From Bisporella sp. PMI_857 (taxonomy: Eukaryota; Ascomycota; Leotiomycetes; Helotiales; Helotiaceae), in the NCBI GenBank assembly GCA_021307315.1, contig JAJSPD010000005.1, positions 806,001-870,000 of the forward strand: 64,000 nt of DNA, written 5' to 3'. The notes below the pieces were generated by a model, which ran no database searches, had not been told where the DNA came from, and worked only from the letters and a program-made list of their open reading frames with translations. Made by a program: the position numbers and the translations under genes. Positions 53,442-64,000 of this stretch are shown here, one piece after another; position 1 is the first letter of the stretch, and each line of letters opens with the position of its first letter.

Positions 53442-56313
53442 ATGGCAGCTGAATATCCAGCCGCGACCTCATCGCACCAACCCTTTGCACAACCGCAATC
53501 AGCGCCTATTAATGCGGCATCTCCTCCAACCAGACAAAGCTTGAAGACGTGGTGGAAAGGATTCAGACCTCCAGCAAAAACTCAGGAAGCACCTGGTAAT
53601 GACCCTAATTCTGCTATTTCATCTGCTCCCCTCAGTTTGGAAAGCGAGATTCTGCACAACCAGCAAGGTCTTTTTGTCGAATATCTGATGGGTCAAACCG
53701 CACCCCTCATAAACGGTACAGCTCAAGGTTTTGGCTCGGCGTCCTCACATAAAGAGCAGACCGGTGGTGGAGGCTCTGACCCCGAGAGCATACATTCCGG
53801 TACTGCTTTGCTTGAAAGACCCTCGAAGGCCAAACAGCGAACAAGTAGTTACCTATCCTCCTCCGCGAAGAAAATAAATCTACGCCCGTGTAAGCGTTAC
53901 AAACATACAAGTGTTGGTTATGGCAAGCTGGAAGCCCCTATGAAGAGCGAACATCAAAGCAGTTTTGCCAGAAGCCAACCTCTGGTATTCTGAGTGATAC
54001 AAGTTCGTTTCTACCAGACGCAGGAAGTATTCCTCGAGCCCAAAGCGGGCCGCTCTCTTATATTTTTGATCAAGTCTTGCATAGTCCATACCATTTGCGA
54101 CATGTAGAACAGGAAATTAACCAAAGTGAAATAGTTGAGCAGCCGCCTCGAATCTTTGGTGTTCCACTTCGAACAAGCATCGCATACGCAAACGTTGCCA
54201 TATCGCTAATCGATGATGACGGAAAAAGCTATATATATGGTTATGTACCAATTGTGGTGGCGAAATGTGGTGTATTCCTAAAAGAAAAAGGTGAGCATCA
54301 CGACGACGGATCATGTTTGCCCGTATACTGATTATGTACAAAGCGACAAATGTAGCAGGCATTTTCCGTATGAGTGGTTCTGAGAAACGCATCAATGAGC
54401 TGAAGAGGCTGTTTGACTCGCCTGACAGATATGGAAAAGGGCTAGATTGGGAAGGGTTTACCGTTCATGATGCCGCAAACGTGTTACGAAGATATCTCAA
54501 TGAGCTGCCAGAACCTATTGTCCCACTAGAATTATATGACAGATTTAGAGAGCCTCTTCGTGGCCATACCAAAGCAGCCGTAGGGGACAACGAAGGACCA
54601 CAGCTAGATGCTGATTTCGACGCAAATGCAGCAATCGCTACTTATCAACAGTTGATCACAGAGTTGCCCCCTCTAAATCGTCAGCTGCTTCTTTATATTC
54701 TAGATTTATTGGCGGTTTTTGCATCGAAGGCAGATGAAAATCTGATGGGATCACAGAATCTAGCAACAATATTCCAACCTGGCATGCTTCGGCACCCGCA
54801 GCATGATATGTCCCCTCCCGAGTACCGGCTAAGTCAAGACGTTCTGATTTTCCTCATTGAGAACCAAGATCATTTCTTGATTGGCATGAGAGGCACGGCA
54901 GCAGATGAGAAGACTGTCAATGAGGTTCAGAGCGGAGCAGCGACACCAACCACACCAGCTAAGACATCCAACACCATCGGGAGATCTGCATCAAATGCTA
55001 GTGCAGGAGCAGATAGCGTACGGAAGTTTGGAGGAATCCGTAGAAATGTATCCGTATCCTCCAGGCATTCAAGGCAGTCAAATGGAGCTCCAAGTCCAGC
55101 AACACCTACGGCAACAGGAGGAATACACAGAAGCAATACTGTGCCTTCGAAGAGATCTCCAAGTATCCCACAGGGACGCTTGCAAAAGAATTCGGGCTCG
55201 CCGTCACCGACTACCGCGCTCGTAGGTACATTGCCTGCGCAGGATTCTGCTCCACGGGGGCTGTCGCCTGCAGCTGCAGGTCTAGGTTCCCGCCGGGATA
55301 AGTCTCCTACATCTCCCGCCTTTCCTCCTTCAACACTCGGCACATCCAGCCTAGCACCATCAAGCATCGCTGCAACCGGTACTAGTGAAGATAGGTTACT
55401 AGGAGACCCAGAGAAACAGCTTGAGGTAGCAACACCATCTCGAGAGAGGAACCTTTCGAGTTTCTTTCAAAGATCGCCCACTGGGGATAGTGAAAAAAAG
55501 CAACCGAATAAGCTTAGAAAGAAGCGGGTCCCATCTAGCTCAAATCCCAGCGCACAGAGTTCTACACATTCTCTGACTCAGGTTCGATCAGATTCGGTGT
55601 CTCCCGGTCTTCGTCCAATTCGAGATAACCAAGACTTAGCATTAGAGACGATCGTGTCTAATCCATCGCTTGCCGACAATTCAACAAGTGCACCGGCTGC
55701 TGCAGAGACACCTCGCGCCGAACAACATACCATACCCACTCGACCTGCAGAACTTCATCATTCTTCGGATCAAACTTTAAAGCCAAAAGAATCCCCTGTA
55801 TCTTCACTGCATTCTCGTTCTTCGTTCAATGACCAATCCGATCTTGACCATCACGATGACACAACTGCTGCAGCTGAACACAAAGAGAAGCGATCTAGAT
55901 GGAGATTATCCAGGCGGCGAGAAAGAGATGAATTCCACCAATTAAGTCCTCCAAAGGCTTTCGGATCTGATGCTGGCGCAGGAGCTAGTTCAAGTTCGAT
56001 CGGTAGCTCAGCACGACCGCGGAAGAGCTTTACTGCCGACACTGCACCCGCAGATACCACATTATCAGGTGCGCAACAACAGTCAAGCAACGATAGTGGA
56101 TCTGCACCAAGCGAAGATAAGAAGGGTCCTTTGGGGTGGTTGAAGAACAAGATGAGACGCGAAGATAAGGATGCTGAAAAAGAACGAACCAAAAGCCCTC
56201 CAGCCTCAACAGAACGACTTACATCAACACCAGGGAGAGGAAAGAGCGTGGATATTAAGCGTGAAGAGAACGTAGACCGAGCCGCCAAGGAGCCCACCGA
56301 GCTACAGCGGTAA
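53442..56313 (+). CDS. Rho GTPase-activating protein, SAC7/BAG7 type
   Basis: Turns Rho (probably Rho1) off by stimulating GTP hydrolysis, and so tunes actin and cell-wall signalling. The N-terminal SLKTWWKGFRPP segment and IFGVPLRTSIAYANVAISLI lead into the RhoGAP domain: YGYVPIVVAKCGVFLKEK, AGIFRMSGSEKRINELKRLF (catalytic arginine finger in FRMSGS), HDAANVLRRYLNELPEPIVP, and GSQNLATIFQPGML (Asn of the Rho-binding site). A 53-nt intron (54291-54343) splits the domain and is certain. One more intron lies between about 53880 and 53990; its borders are not settled (a GTGTAAG/GTAAGC donor at about 53889). The C-terminal 400 residues are Ser/Pro/Thr-rich with basic patches. The downstream frame is open to 56313. 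Confidence 0.9.
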
Positions 56314-58030
56314 CGCAAGATCGATTTTACGAGAATTGTAAGATGATAGATGGGCTAGATCATCTTGTTTCCTGCGCTTTTCAAATTGGAGTTCAGCACG
56401 GCGCGGGTCTTTCTACCTTTGATGTGGTCGTTATTATGAATTCAAAGATCGGATACCCCATGGCATTTTGTTCGTGTTATATTTTTCGCCTTCCACTTGG
56501 AATGTGCAACGGGGTCAGGTTCAAAATTTGAGAAAAAGGAAAAGTGAGGAGACAATCTGGGACATGGGCATGGAAGAAAGTCGACACGCGTGACTAGGAT
56601 GATTTTGCCTTGAGCGCTCGACTTGCTATATCTGCTTCCATTTGGGAATGCATTTTCATCTGAGCCAGCGTAGACCAGCGATGGAGTTTAGGGCACTGGT
56701 TGGCTAGCATGGCGGAGAACGGATATGGATGTTTCACTTCTGTAATGATGTCTTGAGTAAGTGAAGGAAAGGCATTTTAAAGTTCGATGTTAGGGCCAAA
56801 TCGGGAAACATCGGCCAATGAAAAGTTTTATAATCTATAAAAATGTGTTGCATGGAGAGAAACGTTTAAACTTTATTTGGTAAGTGTTTGTCTATGGAAT
56901 GAGCATCGGATCTAGATGGCATAGCAATTCCGATTTGCCCGTCCACCATACTGAGTCCACCCATCTCGGCAACTACACATCCTGTACCGTCCCTCTTTGC
57001 TAGGAGATGTAGACTATGCTAATGGATAAAGGTACCTGCGTGAGACAACAGGTTCGGAGGCTATCTACATAACAAAGGCATACACCTCCTACGCAGAACA
57101 TTCTCTCACGCTCAGTTTCATCAATAAAACAACGATCCAACCCAATCATTTGAAAAGAGGGAAACACATACTATTTTTTAATTTTTTTTTTAAATATCAT
57201 GAAACTTACCCTTATATAGAAAAAAAAACTACACCCCAAGCAATTTCCTATGAAAGCCCCCTCCCTACATCTCATTCCTTCCATGCCCCCATCCCTCTAT
57301 TATTTACCCACGAGGATCGGGTCCGGGGGAGATCTGCTCCTCCATGGTTAGGGTAAGCTTCTTCCCCGCAACAAGCTGGTTATGACAAGCCAGGAGGCTC
57401 CGTCGGCCCAGTACAAGACTCGGTCCGCCTATCCAATCACACGGCTTCTTGAAAGGCTTTTGCTTCGGAGGGAGCAACCGCTCGTTTGCGTTTTTCATCC
57501 TGGGTCGTTGGCGGGTTACCCTGAAGGTCTGTAGCGCTCCGCTGGGGTTGGGGAGGCGGGGGCGGCAAAGAACGTATAGGGCAAGGCTCAGTGGTGAAAT
57601 GATGGAAGAGGAATCGGAGCTGGAGGGTTTTTTTTTGTATGTCAAGGCTTGGCATGGTTCGTTTTCTGTGAGCCAGTAGGAGGAGGAGGAGGAGGAGGTT
57701 GATGTAATGCGGGTTGCTTTTTACTAGGCGTATTCTGCTGTGTAAGGCTGAGATTCTTGGAAGATCTGGGTTTGATGATTGGAAGGCGAGGCGGTGACTG
57801 GGCGATTCTTTTGAGTCAAATTGGAATTGTTTGATGGTCAATACAGATATGGGTATCGTCTATGAGGCATCGAGATATTCTGGGTATATATGTCCATGGC
57901 CCTTCCTTTCAGCGTCAAGATCATCAAGCCTTCATCCTTCCATAATCTTATCATTTGTTCTTCCTTTTGCGAAGGAAATTCTTCTAGGCACTCTTCCCAT
58001 CGAATATCAGATACAGCCACTTCCATCACG
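56314..58030. other. Intergenic
   Basis: 1.7 kb. Contains a poly-A/T tract near 57170-57230. A minus-strand frame at 57437-57841 is Pro/Leu-rich with a run of leucines from a GAG repeat at about 57680; I consider it non-coding. A second frame overlaps it in another register. Confidence 0.4.
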
Positions 58031-58841
58031 ATGCGTTCCCTAACCCTCCTCACCATCGTCTTCTTTTCCGCGACCATGACTATTGCCCAGCAGAGCAATC
58101 TACAGCTCGTGAATCCCTTCTGGGACGTGAGCGACCAGACCGCCGTGCAAGCCTCTCTGTTATCCGCCGGCCCAACAGACAGCACATACGTTATAGACTG
58201 CCGACCCTCCGCCATCCTTACCGCGACTGACACTGTAAACGACAGCACGGTGATCACAACCACGCCTTGTGCCAGTAACTGGATGGCAGAGACATATACG
58301 TTCGTCGGGAACACCAGCCTGCATTTTACATACAGTGCTAGTTATGGCCCTGTGGCTACGGCCGGCCCGGCGACGGCTACGGTGTTAGACGTGGCTGCTG
58401 AGTATGTGTCCCGACTGTGCTTCAACAGAATTCTCTTACTAGATTGAAATCCTGACAAGGAATAGAATGGTATCAGCAGACTACATCTTCGCCGGTCCAG
58501 GTGTCTCCAGGATCACCGCCACAGCCACCCAAACCATCACCTACGCTGATGACACGAAGGAAACTAGCAAGATCGACGATGCAGCTTACGAACCAGAATG
58601 GCTGACCATTCCTCTCGTCACCGCTGCGGTATCAAACACTTCTTCTGGTGCGTCGGTTCCTACCGCTGGTAGTTCGAATACGACCGAGAGCTCGGCTCAG
58701 GGGTCTGTCACCGGGGCGCCGTCGCCAGCTAGCACCAGCAGTGTTTCAAGCTCCAGCTCGACGGGAGCAGGCGCGTTCCCTACTGCTGTATCAGGATGGA
58801 TGGCTGCTGCTCTTGGAGGCGTTGCAGCGCTTATGGTGTAG
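58031..58841 (+). CDS. GPI-anchored-type cell surface protein
   Basis: Two exons (58031-58401 and 58466-58841), 248 residues. Signal peptide MRSLTLLTIVFFSATMTIAQ at the start. Then a small beta-rich domain with two cysteines in exon 1 (DCRPS and TTPCASN). A Ser/Thr/Ala-rich stalk (SSNTTESSAQGSVTGAPS, STSSVSSSSSTGAG) precedes a short hydrophobic tail (GWMAAALGGVAALMV), the layout of a GPI-attachment signal. The ATG at 58031 is chosen because it starts the signal peptide; the upstream frame adds 47 residues of unlikely sequence. Similar proteins occur widely in filamentous ascomycetes, mostly uncharacterised. Confidence 0.85.
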
Positions 58842-60942
58842 CTGCCTCAGTTATAGTAGATAGATCATTTGGATGCGAGGAGTTATGCGAAGGGTTGTTT
58901 TTTGGCATCTTCGACAGCATTTGGATAATTAATTATGCAGTCAAATGTGTTTAAGACTAGACAGAAGAAGCATAATGGCAGACATGACGCAAACTCTAAA
59001 GCCTACCCAGTATCTCTGTATATGAGGCCGACTTGGTACCGTAACAAGAGAGATAAAGTGCCGGTCATGAATATATAGACATTCGAAAAATCCTTTTTGG
59101 AGGTAAGTACGATTGGAAAGGTAGAAAACAGGACTTGGTTTAATGTATCGGGGTTTTGATACTTTGAGATGGTGGGCTTATACTTCAGATTTTAGGGTAC
59201 CACCCATCACACCGAAGGAAGTTTTGGCACTACACATAATACCTCCTCTTGAATTGAACATAAAAAAAGGGGCCCAGCGGAACTTCTTGTCCACAATTTA
59301 ACAAGTGCATTGAACTTGAACAGGCTGCGCAAGTTGCACAACAGCAGAGACGTGAACAATGAAACAGGCTACAGCACCAAAAAGTGCGACATATGCGGCA
59401 TGGATAGAACAGCCTGAAACTGGCTATGAGCAAAAATATACATTATAGAAAAATATGATCAAGTCTCTTCTTTTCGCACGTAGATAAATATTCATTCTCC
59501 CAATCACTTGATCATGATTGTACTTGAATTGATATTCTGATGCCAAGCCATCGAGGTGGATGATCCGGCATGCCTATAAATAGAGACTGGATTTCCGAAA
59601 TGCCATGCGAATGGTTTGCTGATCATCGCGGAGGTGAGCGAAGGGATAGCCTGGAACCGCAACGATCTGCCTGTTTCATGTTTTGGCATTATATCCCAAT
59701 AATATGCTAAAATTCCAAACGGAGCTTTTTTAGAGCGGGGAACTTGGTGGCTGAGTGATTCGGCAAATGATGACGTCGGGGGTGGTCTGATGGTCTGATG
59801 TTCTTTGATACGAAGCTTTCTGTAAAACTTGGCCAACTCCTCGTAAAGAATAAAAAATAAAAATAAAAATAAAAAATATTAAAAGAGGTCATCGCAAACA
59901 CATTTGTGATCCAGTCCCGATGCAAGGCTCTTTTGTGTGGTAGATTACGTACCAGCGATAATGGAGCGTTATCAGACCATGGTTACTCCATCTTTGTGTG
60001 TTCTTAGATCCAGCGTCAATGGTCTTGTCAGCATGTGTGAGATGCCTCACCGTCCCCCTCGTTTGTTGCTTTCTGCTGCCGTACTACCGGACCTGCTTCA
60101 TCGTATCCGGCATTGTGGTGTAGACCTGGGTAGGTTTAGCAGCATACCAGAAAGTCAAGTCTTTGCTGGATTGTTGACGTTGGTATTTAAATGGCTGGGC
60201 CTTAGACTCGCGAAATTCTGGTTGGGACTGGCACTAGGGATGCACATGGAAAGTATATAGTCGGCCAGATTCTCTCTTTGTTCAAAAAGATGCCATTTCT
60301 ATTATTGTTGTTTGTTTGTTTGTAACCATTTCCTTTGGCTGTAGCATATTGATATGGTGAAACTATCCGATCAGCTCTAATATCTTACTTTCTCGACTAT
60401 CCGCCATTCGTTTTGAGGGAGAGGAAGGACGAGCGTCGCAATATCCATCTATTAAATTCTCGTAAGAAAGGACAATCATCCATCATTCTGCTGTTTTTCA
60501 TTTTGTTGCTTGTGGTTTTAAATTCATTCTGGCCACCGATTCGTATTCATGGCATTCATATGTTTCATCGATGGGGAAAAAAAACCCCCAAAAAAAACCC
60601 AGCGTCATTGAGGTCAGTGCTCCAGCATGGCCTGTGAGGGGGCATCTCGTATTATTCCTAGCTTCTTCCACAGCTTGGACCATACGCGACTGCTTCCTTC
60701 CTTCTAACCCAGCCACCTCGCTGCTGTGTAAGCTGCGAGTCTGCCACTGACAAACAAAAACCCAATAACTCCCTTCTGCCAACAAATCATCTACCAATTG
60801 GCACAATCCACATTCGTTTTTGGCTGTGTGAAGCTCTTCATTCGTTCGCCAGAGCTGTGCATTCAGCACCTAACCGTCGTTCTGCACTTTCTCTGCGTTG
60901 CTAGACTTTTTACATCGCGCAATCGCCACTTTGGATAGCAAA
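58842..60942. other. Gene-poor spacer
   Basis: 2.1 kb. Contains an AATAAA-type microsatellite near 59850-59880. The small frames at 59504-59836 (-) and 59937-60260 (+) have no family resemblance. The 3' part should hold the promoter of the next gene. Confidence 0.4.
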
Positions 60943-62846
60943 ATGACACCTGCTAATGATGAAGAGGAGATCACGGTCCTGGAGAGGAACTTGGTGAAGC
61001 TTGGTTACCTGCCTGGCTATTTACCGGTCGACGAGAAACTGCCGCTTACAGCTCTTGAAGCACCCAGAAATTCCAAGATGCCCTCTATTCGAAAATTCCT
61101 CTTCACTCTTGCCATCATGGCTGTTCTTACAGCGACCATGGTGTGTGGCATGACACCAAGAGTTCCCCGTAGTCCGTCTACGGATGATCAGAAGAAACTC
61201 TTAGCGATCCTTGACAGCGTTGAGCCAAATTCTTTACACGGTCTTCTTCATGAGCACGTCGACCAATACAAGGATGGTGTATTCCAGGAAGATAAGGCTG
61301 CCATCGCTGCGATCCATCAGCAAGATGCGGAGATTGCCAGCAGCTTGGTCAATTTGGTTAAGAAGCAGGAGGGTTCAAATAACAACGGCACTACTGTTCC
61401 ACCGGTCACATCGACAGAAGTCACGACCACAGAATCCACGACCACAGTCACCGCGCCTAGAACACCAAGCACAACAACTCCGCAGACATCAACTACTCCT
61501 ACCGCACCTCCACCAACCCAGGAAACGACACCTACGCCCCCTCCATCCACGAGTCCACCTACTGTGATCTCATCAACTTCAACACCACAAACTACATCTC
61601 CGAGTGTTTCCAGCAGAGGTAGCACGACATCGGGGCCGTCTACATCTCAAAGTAAGTATATAGCAGGCTCTTATTTGATCGTGCACAGCACTAGGCCAGC
61701 ATCAACCGAGGCTCCATTTCCATTTCCGAACTCATCTTGTTTAGACTTGACAATTGCGAAACCGGCTCTTGTATTTACGGGCGCCCGTTTTCTGAATTCA
61801 ACGAGTTTGCACTCGGCGATCTTGAATGCTACATGCCAATATGGAAGTCCTCTTGGCAATAAGCCACCCTCTCTTCATGTTTCTTCGAGCCTAGCAAGTC
61901 AGACTTCTACCTGGCCTTTTCCAAGCCCAGTGAAGTTGAACCCTACCACTCCAGCTTCGATTCCGGGGAAGTTGAATTCTACCTCTCCTGCCTCGAGTAC
62001 GGCGAAAGGAAGCTCTACTTCTCTTGTAGGAACCGCAGCGAGCCGAAACTCTGCTTCTCCATCACCTTGGGTTTGCAATACCTGTATCAATGTCAATGTC
62101 ACATCATCTGGGACGCTGGCATCTACACCATTGTCTTCTGTCTCAGGTCGGGCGAGTTTAAACTCGAGGATTCCCGCCTCTGCAAATTTGACGGCTTCGA
62201 ATCCTATTGTTCCATTTGTTCCTTCCAATCCTGTTACAAATTCAACCTCTAGTTTTCCAATATCTGGGCCTGGTGGCAGCCCTTCCCTCTCAAATCTGAC
62301 TTTGTCTAATTCTACATCTCCTAATTTTATTACTCCTGGCGGGTCTATTGTTACTCCCCCTAGGGAGTCTAACCTTACCACCACGCTAGGACTTCTCAAT
62401 TCTACTAGTTCGCCGGGGTCTCCCGCCGACTCTAATCCTTCGACCACATTGCCTTCCTCCATAGTTTCTAACAATGACACAGCTCTACCTACAACTACTC
62501 CACCTCCCAGAAGCAGTACTAATACCGTTCCGCCCGAATCACAGTCTGTGACTTCGCTCGAAATAATCACCTCAACTGCACCAAATGGTGTGCCTACTAC
62601 AATAACACGGACCACGGTTGTTCCCGCCGATCAGGCTGACCAGACCGCTGGAGCAGCTGCAGGCAAGACGAATACAGCCTCACCGAGCTTACAACGTGGT
62701 GACGCGAGAAGTAATCATGCTGGGATGAGTGCTATTGCAAGTCTCGTTTGGGGTACTGTCGCATGGATCCTCACAAGTAGGTGCTCATTAAATGCTGGAT
62801 TTTTACATGAAACATTGGCTGATCAAACCTTTTAGATGTTCTATGA
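60943..62846 (+). CDS. Ser/Thr-rich membrane or cell-wall protein, mucin-like
   Basis: Two exons (60943-62776 and 62836-62846) give 614 residues. The last intron (59 nt) is supported because it is in frame (1845 nt total) and ends the protein at a short hydrophobic tail (SLVWGTVAWILTNVL). Residues 1-50 are polar and 51-68 hydrophobic (KFLFTLAIMAVLTATMVC), perhaps a signal anchor. A helical segment at about 75-140 (DDQKKLLAILDSVEPN, AIHQQDAEIASSLVNLVKKQ) precedes a Thr/Pro/Ser-rich region to residue 225. The rest has many NST/NSS N-glycosylation sites. Several NSTSPAS-like units recur. A possible GTAAGT donor at 61652 would break the frame, so I left it out. Likely a wall or surface sensor-like protein. 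Confidence 0.75.
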
Positions 62847-63550
62847 CGGTATATTGACTGGGATTTTGCTGGTCTATTTTTGATTTAAGCTTGCATGGAG
62901 TTTAGGGCATAGCGTCGGGGTCATTCAACTAACGTCTCTCCTTTTCATGACCGCATGACGCAATGAAGTAGAATAATTTTATGGATACAAACGGGAACTC
63001 ATAGAAAGATTCTTCAAGGGAGGCATCTTATTGGAGGATAGGGAATGGAGAATATGGGTGTGGCAAAAGTATAAGAATATTGATTTCAAGGAGCATGGAA
63101 GGCAAGACATAGTCGGCATGAATTGCTGACGATAACATCCAATAATACTATTGTAATCATCCAAGAGAGCATTTTCTTTCATGAATGATTTCCCTGTTGA
63201 GTCGATTGAGCTTATCCATGACCTAACGTAGACCAGCGGTGCTAACATATCCTACTCCTTTGAGTCTGTCTTGGCTCCGGACTAAATTGTCTCGAATAGA
63301 CAACACAAGTGGTCTGGACAATATATACATATACATTTTGCTTCAGAGCTATGAGTTGTGTATTCCTTTCCTACAGAAAATGCCTTGCATCATCTACTAA
63401 GAACTCGTACGTCACAGCTCATGCCACGACTTCATGTCGGGAATTCTCTCTAGGTTGATTCCTGCCCGCAATAACGCAACGCCAGCCCCATATTACCCTC
63501 AACTCCGAACAATCCCAAATATAAAGCAGCAAGAATTCGGGATATCGATC
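62847..63550. other. Convergent intergenic region
   Basis: 700 bp between the Ser/Thr-rich gene and the FAM32A-like gene, 3' ends facing. No supportable feature. Confidence 0.4.
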
Positions 63551-64000
63551 TTATCCGGGTCCGATCCGCGGCATATCGTGATGCTCCGAGAGGTTCGAGA
63601 GGTATTTATTCAGCTCCTCCACGCGCTGCTTATGCGTCTTCACGCCCTCCTTCTGCAAACGATCCTGTAGCTACATCATCCCCCGTCAGCGTCCACATCT
63701 TTGGTACTTCATCTCTCTCTCTTCTCCTCCCCGCCAAAGCCGTAACAAAGAGGGGGGGGGAGGGAAAAAAAAAAAAAAAAAGAAGAAACAACGTACCCTC
63801 CGTCTGCGCATCTCCTCATGCGCTCTCTCAGCAGCAGTCTTCCCGTCGTTCCCGCGATGATCTAGCGTGCGCAGCTCATCCTCGCTCGGATCCTCGCCTT
63901 CCTTCCCGCCCTGCTGCTTCCCGGCGTCTTCGTCTTCCCCCGCGAGCGCCTTCTGCAGCGCGGATGCTTGCTCGCCGGATATGGAGGGGTCGCCTTTGGA
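63551..64000 (-). CDS. FAM32A-like (DUF1754) protein, 5' part beyond window
   Basis: Two partial exons read on the minus strand: from the window edge (64000) to 63797, and 63670-63551, separated by a 126-nt intron with a long purine/pyrimidine tract. The protein ends with LQDRLQKEGVKTHKQRVEEL then NKYLSNLSEHHDMPRIGPG, the hallmark C-terminus of the FAM32A family, a small nuclear protein found with the spliceosome in animals. The upstream exon gives a Glu/Gly/Lys-rich stretch (GKQQGGKEGEDPSEDELRTL) and TAAERAHEEMRRRR. The N-terminus and start codon lie outside. This exon is distinctly GC-rich compared with its intron. Confidence 0.85.

Noticed and set aside
54927..55367. A minus-strand frame of 146 codons
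   Set aside because: Antisense to the Ser/Pro-rich tail of the RhoGAP; composition is explained by that tail.
57437..57841. Pro/Leu-rich minus-strand frame
   Set aside because: The leucine run comes from a GAG trinucleotide repeat and a second frame overlaps it. No start context, no family, no splicing.
61899..62615. A 238-codon open frame on the minus strand
   Set aside because: It is antisense to the Ser/Thr-rich gene. Its Val/Glu/Gly composition simply mirrors Thr/Ser/Pro codons, and it has no family resemblance.
1..64000. CRISPR arrays, operons, ribosome binding sites, riboswitches
   Set aside because: Intron-rich fungal nuclear DNA; no regularly spaced repeat-spacer array was seen. 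The four copies at 23.4-25.1 kb have unequal spacing and no bacterial context.

Overview
This is a eukaryotic window from a filamentous ascomycete. Evidence: introns of about 45-60 nt with GT...AG ends and CTAAC-like branch sites, Pezizomycotina-type gene content (a HAM-2/PRO22-type STRIPAK subunit, a fungal MAU2, a HET-domain gene, a spherulin-like cupin), a solo LTR, and damage that resembles RIP (repeat-induced point mutation). The protein sequences look Leotiomycete-like, but that is an inference and no genus is claimed. I joined exons by hand. A gene model is firm where the spliced length is a multiple of three and the protein matches a known family.

Layout. 0.5-6.3 kb: GH18 chitinase (-), RFC subunit rfc4 (+), a small membrane protein (-) divergent from his3 (+), and a secreted cupin (-). 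8.0-18.0 kb: PET127 mitochondrial RNA-processing factor (-), cohesin loader MAU2 (-), an alpha/beta hydrolase (+) with nine exons, and LOC1 (+), whose intron carries a box C/D snoRNA. 19.2-20.6 kb: a divergent pair, an Ada-type zinc/AraC regulator (-) and a PCHR methyltransferase (+). Together they hold the parts of bacterial Ada in two genes. 20.7-25.2 kb: gene-poor, with four copies of a short conserved motif. 25.2-32.6 kb: the STRIP/FAR11/HAM-2 homologue (-), a tRNA-Glu(CTC) (-), and a conserved protein of unknown function (-).

32.6-49.5 kb is the accessory part. It is gene-poor and holds a frameshifted NAD(P)-reductase pseudogene, a truncated pogo/Fot1-like transposase fragment, a HET gene bracketed by two diverged 138-bp direct repeats, a decayed membrane-protein gene, a solo LTR with a 5-bp target duplication, and a few weakly supported small ORFs.

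49.5-64 kb returns to core genes: a membrane-anchored double-psi-barrel protein (+), TIM9 (-), a SAC7-type RhoGAP (+), a GPI-type wall protein (+), a Ser/Thr-rich membrane or wall protein (+), and the 3' part of a FAM32A-like gene (-) cut by the window edge.

Functional links: rfc4, MAU2 and the Ada/MGMT pair concern DNA replication, cohesion and repair. PET127 and TIM9 are mitochondrial. LOC1 and its intronic snoRNA both serve ribosome production. The STRIPAK subunit and RhoGAP act in hyphal fusion, polarity and signalling. The HET gene belongs to allorecognition. The clearest candidates for something new are the split-Ada pair, the repeat-bracketed HET locus, the four-copy motif at 23.4-25.1 kb, and the LOC1 intronic snoRNA.
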